The position numbers and the translations under genes are program-made. From a virus: a stretch of DNA of 64,000 nucleotides. Of this stretch, positions 50,577-57,915 are shown one piece after another. Below the pieces are notes generated by a model, which worked only from the letters and a program-made list of their open reading frames with translations, had not been told where the DNA came from and ran no database searches. Every line of letters starts with the position of its first letter. The first letter of the stretch is position 1. Location: positions 1 to 64,000 of the IMG/VR virus record IMGVR_UViG_3300034355_001196. One strand, given 5' to 3'.

Positions 50577-50879
50577 TTATGCTCCAACATAAATTGGAGT
50601 GCCAACATGAACTGGGTGTTCAGAAATATCTTGCTCGATAATCAATGCGCATTTGCCAAAGTTTTGCCATACTTTGAATGCAACATAGTTTTTGACAGGT
50701 TCTTCAATTTCAGCAAGCTGACCTTTTACATATTCGAGAATGTTATTTGGGTCGTCAGTTTTTACACTGCCGCCGATCCAAGAAGTTGTGGTTTCAACTG
50801 CGTCAGATGGAACTTCTTCAGTTTTTACCAAAAATTGAATGTATTCAATTTCGTATTCATATGATTTAGAGGCAGCCAT
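50577..50879 (-). CDS. Protein of unknown function
   Basis: 100 residues starting MAASKSYEYEIEYIQFLVKT, with GGAG at 6-7 nt; 15 upstream codons are rejected. Alpha/beta with a Cys (GKCALIIEQDI). Lies directly upstream of the SprT-like gene, whose start is coupled to its end. Confidence 0.6.
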   Translation of the reverse strand: MAASKSYEYEIEYIQFLVKTEEVPSDAVETTTSWIGGSVKTDDPNNILEYVKGQLAEIEEPVKNYVAFKVWQNFGKCALIIEQDISEHPVHVGTPIYVGA

Positions 50880-50912
50880 TGTAGTTCTCCACGTTTGTTT
50901 GAATATGGGTCT

Positions 50913-50940
50913 ATTATACAACATCCAAAGTAGATGTAAA
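50913..50940 (-). promoter_or_regulatory. Early promoter with upstream palindrome
   Basis: Identical to the promoter at 49953-49980: TTTACA, 16 nt, TATAATAGACCCATATTC. Palindrome TGTTAACCAGATAACA (50951-50966) is 10 nt upstream, adjoining the terminator of the cytochrome gene. Confidence 0.8.
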
Positions 50941-50966
50941 CGGTTGAAAGTGTTAACCAGATAACA

Positions 50967-51001
50967 AAAAAGGGAAGAACTTTTACATTCTTCCCCCTTT
51001 T
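50967..51001 (-). terminator. Terminator of the cytochrome gene
   Basis: On the minus strand, GGGGGAAGAATGT pairs with GTTCTTCCC, followed by TTTTTTG. Located 23-57 nt after the stop at 51024. Confidence 0.85.
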
Positions 51002-51023
51002 CATTTTCACAAGGACTTACTTG

Positions 51024-53207
51024 TTATGGAGCTAACTTGGTTTCAAAGGTAGCCGGAGCAGCACGTCCATTACGTCCAGTTGCAGGAAGAACTAAGAAGT
51101 TATCCACTGCATCATTGGTATTTGGTTTAGCTGTTATAGTATGACCATTAGGAATAGTCAACGAAGGATGGTCAAACGGAGCAGCTTCACGAGCAACACG
51201 ATTATCAGTTAGCATCAACATAAAGTTCGTGATGTCAGTAAAGTCAGTTGCATCAAATCCAAGCACCTTGATTTCAGGATGTAAGTTTGGATTGTTGAAC
51301 AAACCACCATTGTTATATAACATCATCACTTCGTTCAAATTCTTAGCAGAACCATTATGGAAGTATGGAGCAGTCAAACTAACATTACGTAATGATGGAG
51401 TTTTGAATGAACCATCAGTTCTAGCAGGTGATAAAGCTGGAGTCATAACAAGTGGAACACCATTGACATCAACAAAGTTAGTAGCAACATTGAATACATC
51501 AACTGTATTTGGAGGAGCACAAGCACCACCATTCGCAGGAGTCACTAAGTCAGTTGGGCATGAAGCTAAACCAAAAGCATTTTGCCATTGTTGTGAAAAT
51601 GCAAGAGGATTTCCCCAAGGATCATTACCACCAAGACCACGGTCAAATGCAATTGGAGTCACACCAATATCATAGAACCCTAAGTCATAAGAACCAAATT
51701 GTAAAGCTGGGTCAAACACTGGAACAACCGCTTCTGCAACAACTGCACCTGGTAAGAACGGCATTGGTTCAACCATAAAGCCATTTGGAACTGCATTCGG
51801 GTCAGTTATATTGACACCAATTGGAGCAGGAGCTAATGCAGTAAATGTAGCTGATGAGAACTCAGGACCATTATGACAGAAGATACAAGCACCATTCTTT
51901 TGTGGAATAGGAGCAAGAGTTACAGGGTCAACACCAACTTGCGGATTCAATGGACTAACTGCTCCCATGAACAAATCGAAACCACGTGATTGACTTCTGT
52001 TCATACCAATGAATGTTCCATTAGGACGACGAATTAGCTGAGGAGCAGTTCCCACTGGAACGGGATTACCAGCAACAGTAATAGGTTGTCTTACACGTAG
52101 TAAGTTATCATATGGAGAATTACCAGAACGTAAGGTATCTTCATAAGCTTGAACTGCTAAACCGAAGAACAATGGAAAGTTGGCTTCATCAAGTGGAATG
52201 TTTGATGGATTGACACCTGTCCAGAATACTGGTTGGAAAGCTCTTTGAATAAGAGTTCTGTATAATGGTTTGTTAGTTCTGAAAGTTGATAAAACACTAT
52301 CAGTAGCACTAATTGTTTGGGTATTCAAAATCTTTCTACCAACAAGCTTAGTACCAACAGTCGTAAAGGTTCTACCTGCACAGCTCATTTCCAAGTCAGA
52401 TAATACAGGACCAACTGCTTGAGAAGCAAGTGATGCATTATCAATAACGAGTTTGACTTGTGTTGGAACACCACCAACTGGAGTCATCCATACTTTAGAG
52501 TTTTGGTCACGTAGTCCAAATGGATTTGCTCCATTGAAGACTTTGTTTGCACGACCATCCCAGAAGTTTCTGACATAGAATGTAGCATTGATTGAAGATG
52601 GAGTATTACGAGGTTCTACACGACGAACGTTGATACCATTCACAGATGCTTCATCAAGAATTCTTGATGTACAAGTATCGCCATCTAAAAGTGGATCATT
52701 TCCAACAAAAGTTCCGTTCAAAGTACCAGCAGAACTGATAACATCATCAACTACAGTAGCAGATAACTTAGTTGGATTGGCAGGATCATTTGGAGCACCA
52801 AATACCCAAAGAGGAAAATCGCTAACTTTCAGTTGAGCATTAGGACCAACAGTTCCACCAGGAAGAGCATCATAAGTATGGTTGTTATGATTGAAACCTG
52901 GATTGATTTGATTGATTGTACGACTATCAGCACCTGCTGCAAAGTGACAAGAAGCACAAGCCATACCGTCAGAACCAACTGCAGTATCCCAGAATAATGC
53001 TTTACCTAGTTGAACCAGTGCAGCATTGTTACGGGTAATTGAAGTGATACCGTTGAGCTGTGAAACACCATCAATTGTGACGGTCATTGGAGGTTTGACC
53101 GCAGTATTTAGAGGAGTTGGTTGAATGAACAACACTGCCTCAGACACAATCGGCAAACTAAAGAGTCCTACTGCTGACGCGAGCAGGAATATAGCTTTTG
53201 ATTTCAT
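51024..53207 (-). CDS. Exported di-haem cytochrome c peroxidase / MauG-like protein
   Basis: 727 residues. Signal peptide [24 protein letters not shown]. Two c-type haem sites: CASCH at 84-88 and CIFCH at 441-445. The family signatures [20 protein letters not shown] and [19 protein letters not shown] (near residue 640) identify it as CCP/MauG. Typical members are about 350 residues; a large insert separates the two haems. It should be exported and matured by the host cytochrome c machinery, then reduce peroxide or oxidise a partner. Rare in phages. Confidence 0.85.
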   Translation of the reverse strand: MKSKAIFLLASAVGLFSLPIVSEAVLFIQPTPLNTAVKPPMTVTIDGVSQLNGITSITRNNAALVQLGKALFWDTAVGSDGMACASCHFAAGADSRTINQINPGFNHNNHTYDALPGGTVGPNAQLKVSDFPLWVFGAPNDPANPTKLSATVVDDVISSAGTLNGTFVGNDPLLDGDTCTSRILDEASVNGINVRRVEPRNTPSSINATFYVRNFWDGRANKVFNGANPFGLRDQNSKVWMTPVGGVPTQVKLVIDNASLASQAVGPVLSDLEMSCAGRTFTTVGTKLVGRKILNTQTISATDSVLSTFRTNKPLYRTLIQRAFQPVFWTGVNPSNIPLDEANFPLFFGLAVQAYEDTLRSGNSPYDNLLRVRQPITVAGNPVPVGTAPQLIRRPNGTFIGMNRSQSRGFDLFMGAVSPLNPQVGVDPVTLAPIPQKNGACIFCHNGPEFSSATFTALAPAPIGVNITDPNAVPNGFMVEPMPFLPGAVVAEAVVPVFDPALQFGSYDLGFYDIGVTPIAFDRGLGGNDPWGNPLAFSQQWQNAFGLASCPTDLVTPANGGACAPPNTVDVFNVATNFVDVNGVPLVMTPALSPARTDGSFKTPSLRNVSLTAPYFHNGSAKNLNEVMMLYNNGGLFNNPNLHPEIKVLGFDATDFTDITNFMLMLTDNRVAREAAPFDHPSLTIPNGHTITAKPNTNDAVDNFLVLPATGRNGRAAPATFETKLAP

Positions 53208-53424
53208 ATGAATATACCTTATAAGGAGTTATACTAAAGGGAGTATATGAAATAAACGCATAACGTAAGTATGTTCTATCACACTCCACTAAGAGTATCT
53301 TTATCATCAGGTATAATAGTTCCACTTATTGTTACAAGTACTATTTCATACAGGTTTTACAAATAACGCTCCATGAAAATCATCCTAATGTTCATGGAGA
53401 ATCATTCATTCTTTTTACAGAATT
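53208..53424. other. Intergenic region with hairpin
   Basis: A 217-nt gap between the cytochrome start and tRNA-Gln. CTCCATGAA (53369-53377) and TTCATGGAG (53391-53399) form a 9-bp hairpin 25 nt after the tRNA 3' end, with no T-run; it may aid tRNA 3' processing or attenuate transcription. I see no confident promoter for the cytochrome gene. Confidence 0.45.
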
Positions 53425-53499
53425 TGGCAAGCACGGCTGGAATCGAACCAACATTGTCAGAGTCAAAGTCTGATGTACTAACCGTTGTACGACGTGCCT
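53425..53499 (-). tRNA. tRNA-Gln (TTG)
   Basis: Acceptor AGGCACG/CGTGCTT, anticodon loop CTTTGAC in a TCAGA/TCTGA stem, T-arm GTTGG-TTCGATT-CCAGC, and an encoded CCA. Confidence 0.9.
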
Positions 53500-53607
53500 A
53501 AATGTTCTTGTTTGAAGAACCTAGAGACACATTATACACATTAGGTATTATACGTCAGTAAGTTCTTCGATAATCTGTTGTTGCTGTCGATTCATAGTAT
53601 GTGTGCT

Positions 53608-53874
53608 TTATTTGTATTGAGTTTTGTTGAACAATCTGTCCAATTTTTCGTTTGTATCTTTTGCATACTGAGCAGCAAGGTTAGCAGCTTGTTCAGCAGC
53701 ACCGGCACGAGCAGAAGCTTGAGCAGCCAAAGCTTTAGCTTCAGAAGCTGAATTAGAAGCAGCAGCTACTTTTGGAGCTAATGCATCGATTTGACCTTGT
53801 AAGTTTTCAATGTCACCATTAGTTGCGCAACCAGTTAGAGCGAAGATGGTAAAAAGTAATGCAATTTTTTTCAT
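53608..53874 (-). CDS. Lpp/OprI-like alanine-zipper lipoprotein
   Basis: 88 residues. Signal peptide and lipobox MKKIALLFTIFALTGC (Cys16), then a continuous heptad coil (IENLQGQIDALAPKV, Ala-rich SASEAKALAAQASARAGAAE) ending KLDRLFNKTQYK with a terminal Lys. This is the plan of the abundant outer-membrane lipoproteins Lpp and OprI, which tether membrane to peptidoglycan. A phage homologue may alter envelope spacing or block receptor sites; the YkuD-like gene at 32139 could act on its terminal Lys. Confidence 0.75.
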   Translation of the reverse strand: MKKIALLFTIFALTGCATNGDIENLQGQIDALAPKVAAASNSASEAKALAAQASARAGAAEQAANLAAQYAKDTNEKLDRLFNKTQYK

Positions 53875-53910
53875 TGTGTATCTTTCCTATTGTGTTGATA
53901 TAATTTAGTA

Positions 53911-53963
53911 TTTATTGACTATTCTTATGCAAGTATTAAAAATGCATAAGAATAGTCAATAAA
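53911..53963. repeat. 21-bp perfect inverted repeat
   Basis: The 21-nt arms 53911-53931 and 53943-53963 are exact reverse complements, with an 11-nt loop. It overlaps the end of the small ORF at 53925-54074 and precedes the Lpp-like gene. The + strand right arm is followed by TTTTTT. Confidence 0.85.
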
Positions 53964-54074
53964 TTTTTTACAGTGTTTTTCTTTACGTTTGTATTGCTTG
54001 GATTTATCTTCTTCAACTTTAGCACGATTGAAGCGACAACAATACTTCGCTACTATGTTATTTATTTTCTTCAT
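53925..54074 (-). CDS. Very small basic protein
   Basis: 49 residues, MKKINNIVAKYCCRFNRAKV then Lys-rich EEDKSKQYKRKEKHCKK. A strong AAAGGAGAGAG ribosome site precedes the ATG. The last residues are encoded by one arm of the inverted repeat. Lys/Arg-rich with three Cys; might bind nucleic acid. Not recognised. Confidence 0.55.
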   Translation of the reverse strand: MKKINNIVAKYCCRFNRAKVEEDKSKQYKRKEKHCKKFIDYSYAFLILA

Positions 54075-54092
54075 TTACTCTCTCCTTTCAAG

Positions 54093-54169
54093 TGGAGTCG
54101 AAGACGAGACTTGAACTCGTAGTATTCAGTTTTGCAGACTGATGCACTTACCAATTTTGCTACTTCGAC
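54093..54169 (-). tRNA. tRNA-Cys (GCA)
   Basis: Acceptor GTCGAAG/CTTCGAC, anticodon loop CTGCAAA in a TCAGT/ACTGA stem, T-loop TTCAAGT, and CCA encoded. Confidence 0.9.
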
Positions 54170-54175
54170 AAATTC

Positions 54176-54667
54176 TTACCATTTTACCATAGTTCTTAAC
54201 ATTGCTTCATCTGCATCTATTGCTTCTGCCTTCAAGTATAACTTTTCTGGAGCTTTACTGAAGTACAAAAATAGAGCAGGACATAACCAACCACTAATAC
54301 CTGGAGTCCAATGTCCAGGAACATGCCAACGATACCAGTTGCCATGGATATTTCCGCTATAGTCTAATCCCTCTTTAACCCAATCACCAATCAATTGGTG
54401 ACCTTTGAAAGGCTTATCACTAAATGACATCTTGAACCCATTCTTAGCAGAGGGAATGTCTCTGACTAAGAAATCAATTGCTTCATCAGTACCGGAAATA
54501 AAGGCTTCCCATTTGAGCCCAGTTTCTTTGTCATCAAATACCCAAATGTCATAACCTTCAATTTCCTTGCCGTCTTTGTCATTCATTACCCATGCAGAAC
54601 CTGATAGCTTATATGGATAAAGAACGCGAACTTGTTCTTCCTTCTTCTTACAAAATGGCCAAAACAT
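54176..54667 (-). CDS. Protein of unknown function
   Basis: 163 residues. Starts MFWPFCKKKEEQVRVLYPYK; a Trp/Gly/Pro-rich C-terminal half (NWYRWHVPGHWTPGISGWLC) ends with a helix. It is the first gene of a short unit between tRNA-Cys and tRNA-Thr. No motif recognised. Confidence 0.6.
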   Translation of the reverse strand: MFWPFCKKKEEQVRVLYPYKLSGSAWVMNDKDGKEIEGYDIWVFDDKETGLKWEAFISGTDEAIDFLVRDIPSAKNGFKMSFSDKPFKGHQLIGDWVKEGLDYSGNIHGNWYRWHVPGHWTPGISGWLCPALFLYFSKAPEKLYLKAEAIDADEAMLRTMVKW

Positions 54668-54683
54668 TTAGTACCTTATAGTA

Positions 54684-54759
54684 TGGAGCCTCGTATCTGA
54701 TTCGAACAGATGACCTATTCATTACTAGTGAATTGCTCTACCAACTGAGCTAACGAGGC
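54684..54759 (-). tRNA. tRNA-Thr (AGT)
   Basis: Acceptor GCCTCGT/ACGAGGC, D-arm TAGCTCAGTTGGTAGAGC, anticodon loop CTAGTAA in an ATTCA/TGAAT stem, and CCA encoded. The A34 anticodon AGT is unusual for bacterial-type threonine tRNAs. Confidence 0.85.
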
Positions 54760-54765
54760 AATAAT

Positions 54766-54840
54766 TGGAGCTCCCACCCGGAACTGACCCGAGAACCGCG
54801 GGTTACAAAGCCGCCGTTTTTCCCGTTAAACTATAGGAGC
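54766..54840 (-). tRNA. tRNA-Thr (TGT), anticodon stem imperfect
   Basis: Acceptor GCTCCTA/TGGGAGC, anticodon loop TTTGTAA in a GCGGC/CCCGC stem with a C-C mismatch at its top, T-stem CTCGG/CCGGG, and CCA encoded. The loop reads TGT if the mismatch is accepted. Confidence 0.7.
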
Positions 54841-54869
54841 ATATTTTTTATTTATAGTCTTATTCTAAT

Positions 54870-54945
54870 TGGTCGTGAAGCTTGGATTCGAACCAAGGAC
54901 ACAAGCATTATGAATGCTTTGCTCTACCGACTGAGCTACATCACG
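54870..54945 (-). tRNA. tRNA-Met (CAT)
   Basis: Acceptor CGTGATG/CTTCACG (one T-T mismatch), D-arm TAGCTCAGTCGGTAGAGC, loop TTCATAA in an AAGCA/TGCTT stem, and CCA encoded. It could be elongator Met, or Ile if the C is modified to lysidine. Confidence 0.85.
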
Positions 54946-55126
54946 ATTGTTCTTTTACCCAATCCAAAAACTCTTCAGCTCCATCACGTTGCATTATAGC
55001 TGCATCATCATATTGCAAAAGTGGTTCATTACCTTTTCTTTCATGAGTATCTTCAAATGTTTGTAACATTGACTGAAGTTCTTCAATTGTATATCTTACT
55101 TCTTTCTTACGTCTTACTCCACCCAT
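54941..55126 (-). CDS. Small protein, unknown
   Basis: 61 residues (GGVRRKKEVRYTIEELQSML, then EEFLDWVKEQS). A charged helical peptide whose stop lies 5 nt inside the tRNA-Met gene. No family recognised. Confidence 0.5.
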   Translation of the reverse strand: MGGVRRKKEVRYTIEELQSMLQTFEDTHERKGNEPLLQYDDAAIMQRDGAEEFLDWVKEQS

Positions 55127-55127
55127 G

Positions 55128-55460
55128 TTATATCAATCCTTCTTCCAAAAGAACTAATGCTATATCATAACGATACATATAACGAAGTTCTCGCATTGTG
55201 CAATTACAGTATGGATGACTACCTTGAGGACCCATACAACAACAAGCATCAGAATAAGGCTGCAACATTAGTTCTTGAAACATATCTAGTTTCATCTGTT
55301 TTGATGCATAAATCTGTGTCATAAATTCAAAATTTTCTTTGAAATATTGAACCAAAGATGCCAATAATTCGGGAGTCACCGGAAACTTATTCTCGATTTG
55401 CTCCACTTCCCGTAGTGTATCAGCCATCGTTTTCAATTGGAAGACTTCTTGATAGTTCAT
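55128..55460 (-). CDS. Protein of unknown function
   Basis: 110 residues, helical, with a Cys-rich segment (YSDACCCMGPQGSHPYCNCT) that could bind metal. Directly abuts neighbouring genes on both sides. Confidence 0.55.
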   Translation of the reverse strand: MNYQEVFQLKTMADTLREVEQIENKFPVTPELLASLVQYFKENFEFMTQIYASKQMKLDMFQELMLQPYSDACCCMGPQGSHPYCNCTMRELRYMYRYDIALVLLEEGLI

Positions 55461-55461
55461 C

Positions 55462-55782
55462 TTATTTCTCTACTTTGTAAAAGTTTCGACCATCTTTCGT
55501 TTCATACCCATAATGTTCCAACACTCGAGCCATATTAGTTCGACCAACAGGATTTGACGTCACTAATTGAACATGGTCTGGAACAAAACCTCTATACATC
55601 AAATGACACAATACATCATAGCCATTCATTGCTTCACCTAAATCATGGTCAAGACAAAGACATTCAATTCGGTCAAAATTTTCCATTACCATTTTGATGC
55701 CATCACGAGCATTCTTTGCAATCAATTCACAATTGAGTTCTCGGATATCATCAATGATTGCCCAAACTTTATTATCGCTCAT
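55462..55782 (-). CDS. Cyclic-phosphate processing Receiver-like protein
   Basis: 106 residues from MSDNKVWAIIDDIRELNCE, placed just after the upstream stop. The Receiver-like fold of phage and NAD-capping-type cREC proteins shows: IIDDIRE, ECLCLDHDLGEAMNGYDV (metal-binding Asp-His-Asp) and VQLVTSNPVGRTNM. Comparative work has proposed that this family processes cyclic nucleotides or RNA 2',3'-cyclic phosphates. Phage copies may counter cyclic-nucleotide defence signals. Confidence 0.7.
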   Translation of the reverse strand: MSDNKVWAIIDDIRELNCELIAKNARDGIKMVMENFDRIECLCLDHDLGEAMNGYDVLCHLMYRGFVPDHVQLVTSNPVGRTNMARVLEHYGYETKDGRNFYKVEK

Positions 55783-55783
55783 C

Positions 55784-55999
55784 TTAGTTATTTCCACGTT
55801 GAATAGTAAAAGACGGATATGTTTCTCGAACTAGTTCTGATAAGACTTCTTTCAAGTCAGTAATATCTGTTGAAAGTTTGATACGTTCTAAAAGTTCATT
55901 TCGCTTTTGTTCTTTCTTCAAGTATTGATGAGCAGTTGGCAAACTAACACCATACTTCTTACTCACTTCTTTTACTCGTTCAGCACAAATCTTACTCAT
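55784..55999 (-). CDS. Small helix-turn-helix-like protein
   Basis: 71 residues from MSKICAERVKEVSKKYGVSL. The span KEVSKKYGVSLPTAHQYLKK looks like a helix-turn-helix, followed by a helix and a short tail. A longer GTG-initiated frame (to 56059) is possible. It may regulate nearby early genes. It lies immediately before the cREC-like gene. Confidence 0.55.
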   Translation of the reverse strand: MSKICAERVKEVSKKYGVSLPTAHQYLKKEQKRNELLERIKLSTDITDLKEVLSELVRETYPSFTIQRGNN

Positions 56000-56040
56000 C
56001 TTTCTATGTTCCACTTTTTTGCTATAAAGAGTATTTGCAA

Positions 56041-56219
56041 GGAGATACTGGGTTTTCACCAGTATGGTGGCTTGGTTATGCTTCTATAGAAAGCGGCCAC
56101 ATTACATCCCGAATAACTTAGCTGATAAGAACCACCAAATCTACCAATGTTATCGATAAGTTGGAATCGTTCACCAACTGTATCTCCCGCAAATACTCCT
56201 TCTTTTTGAATATGTGTCT
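56041..56219 (-). other. Possible short coding region without a clear start
   Basis: The minus-strand frame reads GVFAGDTVGERFQLIDNIGR, continuing to a stop near 56045, and looks protein-like. The only AAGGAG ribosome site lies inside it and no in-frame ATG, GTG or TTG fits. It may be a decayed gene, or an ATT-started peptide behind the promoter at 56220. Confidence 0.3.
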
Positions 56220-56247
56220 ATTATAAACAATTTTTAGCAGATGTAAA
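56220..56247 (-). promoter_or_regulatory. Early promoter with upstream half-palindrome
   Basis: Minus strand: TTTACA, 16-nt spacer, TATAATAGACACATATTC. The half-site TGATAACTACTTCA (56259-56272) is 11 nt upstream and includes the stop of the gene at 56264. Confidence 0.75.
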
Positions 56248-56263
56248 CGGTTATTTTTGATAA

Positions 56264-56491
56264 CTACTTCACATTTTCACTATCTACTACAATCGGACCA
56301 ATTTGACTCGTAGGACATTCTTTCAACCATGCAGTTACAATTCCAGCCGAACCAACTACTGCGTATTTGCATTCTTGCAAACCAGCATTGACTTTGATTG
56401 CTTCGCCAGCTTGAACTAATAGTGCTATACATAATCCGATAGTAGCCCCAATTCCAGCCAGCCATATCCACATTTTATGTTCACTTTCCAT
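56264..56491 (-). CDS. Small single-span membrane protein
   Basis: 75 residues starting MESEHKMWIWLAGIGATIGL, with GGAG at 8 nt; the longer start at 56518 lacks a ribosome site. One membrane segment, then NAGLQECKYAVVG..WLKECPT. It is paralogous to the gene at 46110-46337. Confidence 0.6.
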   Translation of the reverse strand: MESEHKMWIWLAGIGATIGLCIALLVQAGEAIKVNAGLQECKYAVVGSAGIVTAWLKECPTSQIGPIVVDSENVK

Positions 56492-56510
56492 TCTATTGTC
56501 TCCGAGTTCT

Positions 56511-56939
56511 CTATTCATGTTTTAGTTTTGCATCTTCAAATTTGACCAACAATCTTGATGTATCCCCATCAGTTGGTCGCTTTACCAAATAACGTGCTGG
56601 GCTATGTTCGCAAATTCCAGTAATGACACCATGAATCAATTCAGTTCCTACTTCAAATGGAGGTTCAATCTTGTTGTCTTCTACCCACTTCTGTCTTGCG
56701 TTAGTCAATGCACATTCTGCAATCCAATGCAGTTCTTCAAGTTCATTGACGTCGTCAATAGTAAGGTCCCAACCATAACTGTCCAATTCTTTAGCAATCT
56801 TGAATCCATCCGGTCCGTAAGACATGTAAGCCTTGACCAAAGTATTCAAATCACATTGAAACACTTCTTTAGCAAATTGAGCAAATGCTTCTGTCAGCAT
56901 TTCTTTAGTTTCTTTTGGAGCAGGTGGATATTGGTTCAT
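56511..56939 (-). CDS. Protein of unknown function
   Basis: 142 residues, acidic, helical N-terminal half (MLTEAFAQFAKEVFQCDLNT) and a short barrel-like C-terminal part (GTELIHGVITGICEHSPARY). First gene after tRNA-Val in the leftward direction. No family recognised. Confidence 0.6.
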   Translation of the reverse strand: MNQYPPAPKETKEMLTEAFAQFAKEVFQCDLNTLVKAYMSYGPDGFKIAKELDSYGWDLTIDDVNELEELHWIAECALTNARQKWVEDNKIEPPFEVGTELIHGVITGICEHSPARYLVKRPTDGDTSRLLVKFEDAKLKHE

Positions 56940-56960
56940 TCACAATCCTCTATCAATGTT

Positions 56961-57037
56961 TGGTACCTGAAACTGGGTTCGAACCAAGTGACCTCCGACT
57001 TGTAAGGACGGCGCTCTCCCAACTGAGCTATTCAGGC
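56961..57037 (-). tRNA. tRNA-Val (TAC)
   Basis: Acceptor GCCTGAA/TTCAGGT, D-arm TAGCTCAGTTGGGAGAGC, anticodon loop CTTACAA, T-loop TTCGAAC, and CCA encoded. One T-T mismatch in the anticodon stem. Confidence 0.85.
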
Positions 57038-57045
57038 TTTATGTT

Positions 57046-57141
57046 TGGAGTCGAGATGCAGATTTAAACTGCGTCGGACATTTATGGAATCCCCAATCAT
57101 GCTCTTATTGATTCGTACCAGCACCACTGGACTCTCTCGAC
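57046..57141 (-). tRNA. Class II tRNA-like gene with aberrant anticodon loop
   Basis: 96 nt. Acceptor GTCGAGA/TCTCGAC, T-arm CGCAG-TTTAAAT-CTGCA, a long variable arm and an encoded CCA fit the Leu/Ser class. The anticodon region AATCA-ATAAGAGCA-TGATT has a nine-base loop. Taking the only T as T33 gives anticodon AAG (Leu). It may be a decayed Leu tRNA or one with a tRNA-like processing role. Confidence 0.55.
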
Positions 57142-57152
57142 TTGATTTAGTT

Positions 57153-57181
57153 ATTATATCACTAAAAGTACTACAAGTAAA
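57153..57181 (-). promoter_or_regulatory. Sigma70-like promoter for the class II tRNA-like and tRNA-Val genes
   Basis: Minus strand: TTTACT, 17-nt spacer, TATAAT. It overlaps the 3' end of the small membrane-protein gene at 57154-57267. Confidence 0.6.
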
Positions 57182-57267
57182 ACAATTATTCCAACGAAGA
57201 CAAATGCTAAGTCTCTAAACAAGTTTCCAAATAAAGCTCTTACCCATTCATTTCGCGATGCTTTCAT
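57154..57267 (-). CDS. Very small membrane protein
   Basis: 37 residues, MKASRNEWVRALFGNLFRDL then AFVFVGIIVLLVVLLVI. A strong single-span C-terminal membrane helix and a basic N-terminus. Ribosome site GTAGGAG lies 6 nt before the ATG. Too short for family assignment. Confidence 0.55.
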   Translation of the reverse strand: MKASRNEWVRALFGNLFRDLAFVFVGIIVLLVVLLVI

Positions 57268-57279
57268 ATTACTCCTACT

Positions 57280-57636
57280 TTATAAGGTGGCCTCGCTGGT
57301 AGGATTTGAACCCACGACCGTAGGGATAGAAGCCCTCTGCTCTATTCCAACTGAGCTACAGCGAGTTTGTTCTTCGACTTTCAATAGTTCATATCGTTCA
57401 ACATCATACATTGACTCAAACCAAATCGTAAACACTACAGGCAATTGGTATTGTGCTAATTGCTTTGTAACCCATTCAATGTTGTCATTTCGGATAACAC
57501 GACCTGTCTTTAAGCACAATGCAATTGCAGTATTACAGAAGTAATAGTAAGTTCTAAACCGTATCAGAACTATGCCAGCTTCTCGAGCTGTATTTTCTGC
57601 TTCATGTGAAACTGTGCCTCGTTGAAATCCACTCAT
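57280..57636 (-). CDS. Protein of unknown function overlapping tRNA-Arg
   Basis: 118 residues. The first 90 look like a real protein (IVLIRFRTYYYFCNTAIALC, QYQLPVVFTIWFESMYDVE). The last 25 or so codons run antiparallel-free through the whole tRNA-Arg gene on the same strand, giving TVVGSNPTSEATL, the usual translation of a tRNA T-arm. The end probably extended by loss of an original stop. Confidence 0.5.
   Translation of the reverse strand: MSGFQRGTVSHEAENTAREAGIVLIRFRTYYYFCNTAIALCLKTGRVIRNDNIEWVTKQLAQYQLPVVFTIWFESMYDVERYELLKVEEQTRCSSVGIEQRASIPTVVGSNPTSEATL
57288..57365 (-). tRNA. tRNA-Arg (TCT)
   Basis: Acceptor CTCGCTG/CAGCGAG, D-arm TAGCTCAGTTGGAATAGAGC, loop CTTCTAT in an AGGG/CCCT stem, T-loop TTCAAAT, and CCA encoded. 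Confidence 0.9.
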
Positions 57637-57664
57637 CGTCTATTCTCTCTATCTCTAAAACTTT

Positions 57665-57734
57665 CAGTCTGTAAGTGAGTCGAACACTTCCTACATCGTT
57701 CATAGCGACGGGTCTAGAATCCGCTAGACAGGCT
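57665..57734 (-). tRNA. tRNA-His-like gene (ATG)
   Basis: Acceptor AGCCTGT/ACAGACT with one mismatch, D-arm CTAG-CGGATT-CTAG, anticodon loop CTATGAA in a CGTCG/CGATG stem, T-arm AAGTG-TTCGACT-CACTT. No CCA is encoded, and A34 is unusual. Possibly functional, possibly decaying. Confidence 0.55.
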
Positions 57735-57906
57735 ATAATGGTTTTGATTGAACCGTTACTTCATACTTTTGATATAAATCTTCAGTCCAAATCGTTACTT
57801 CAAAATTGTATTCCGAACCGACTGCATGTGTAAATTCCACACGAACATCTTTAGGATTTACGTTATGTTGGATTGCCATCATTTCTTGAACTGCTTTATT
57901 CTTCAT
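57733..57906 (-). CDS. Small protein, unknown
   Basis: 57 residues, MKNKAVQEMMAIQHNVNPKD then beta-rich VRVEFTHAVGSEYNFEVTIW. Its TAG overlaps the first bases of the tRNA-His-like gene. No family recognised. Confidence 0.55.
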   Translation of the reverse strand: MKNKAVQEMMAIQHNVNPKDVRVEFTHAVGSEYNFEVTIWTEDLYQKYEVTVQSKPL

Positions 57907-57915
57907 CTTAGTTTC

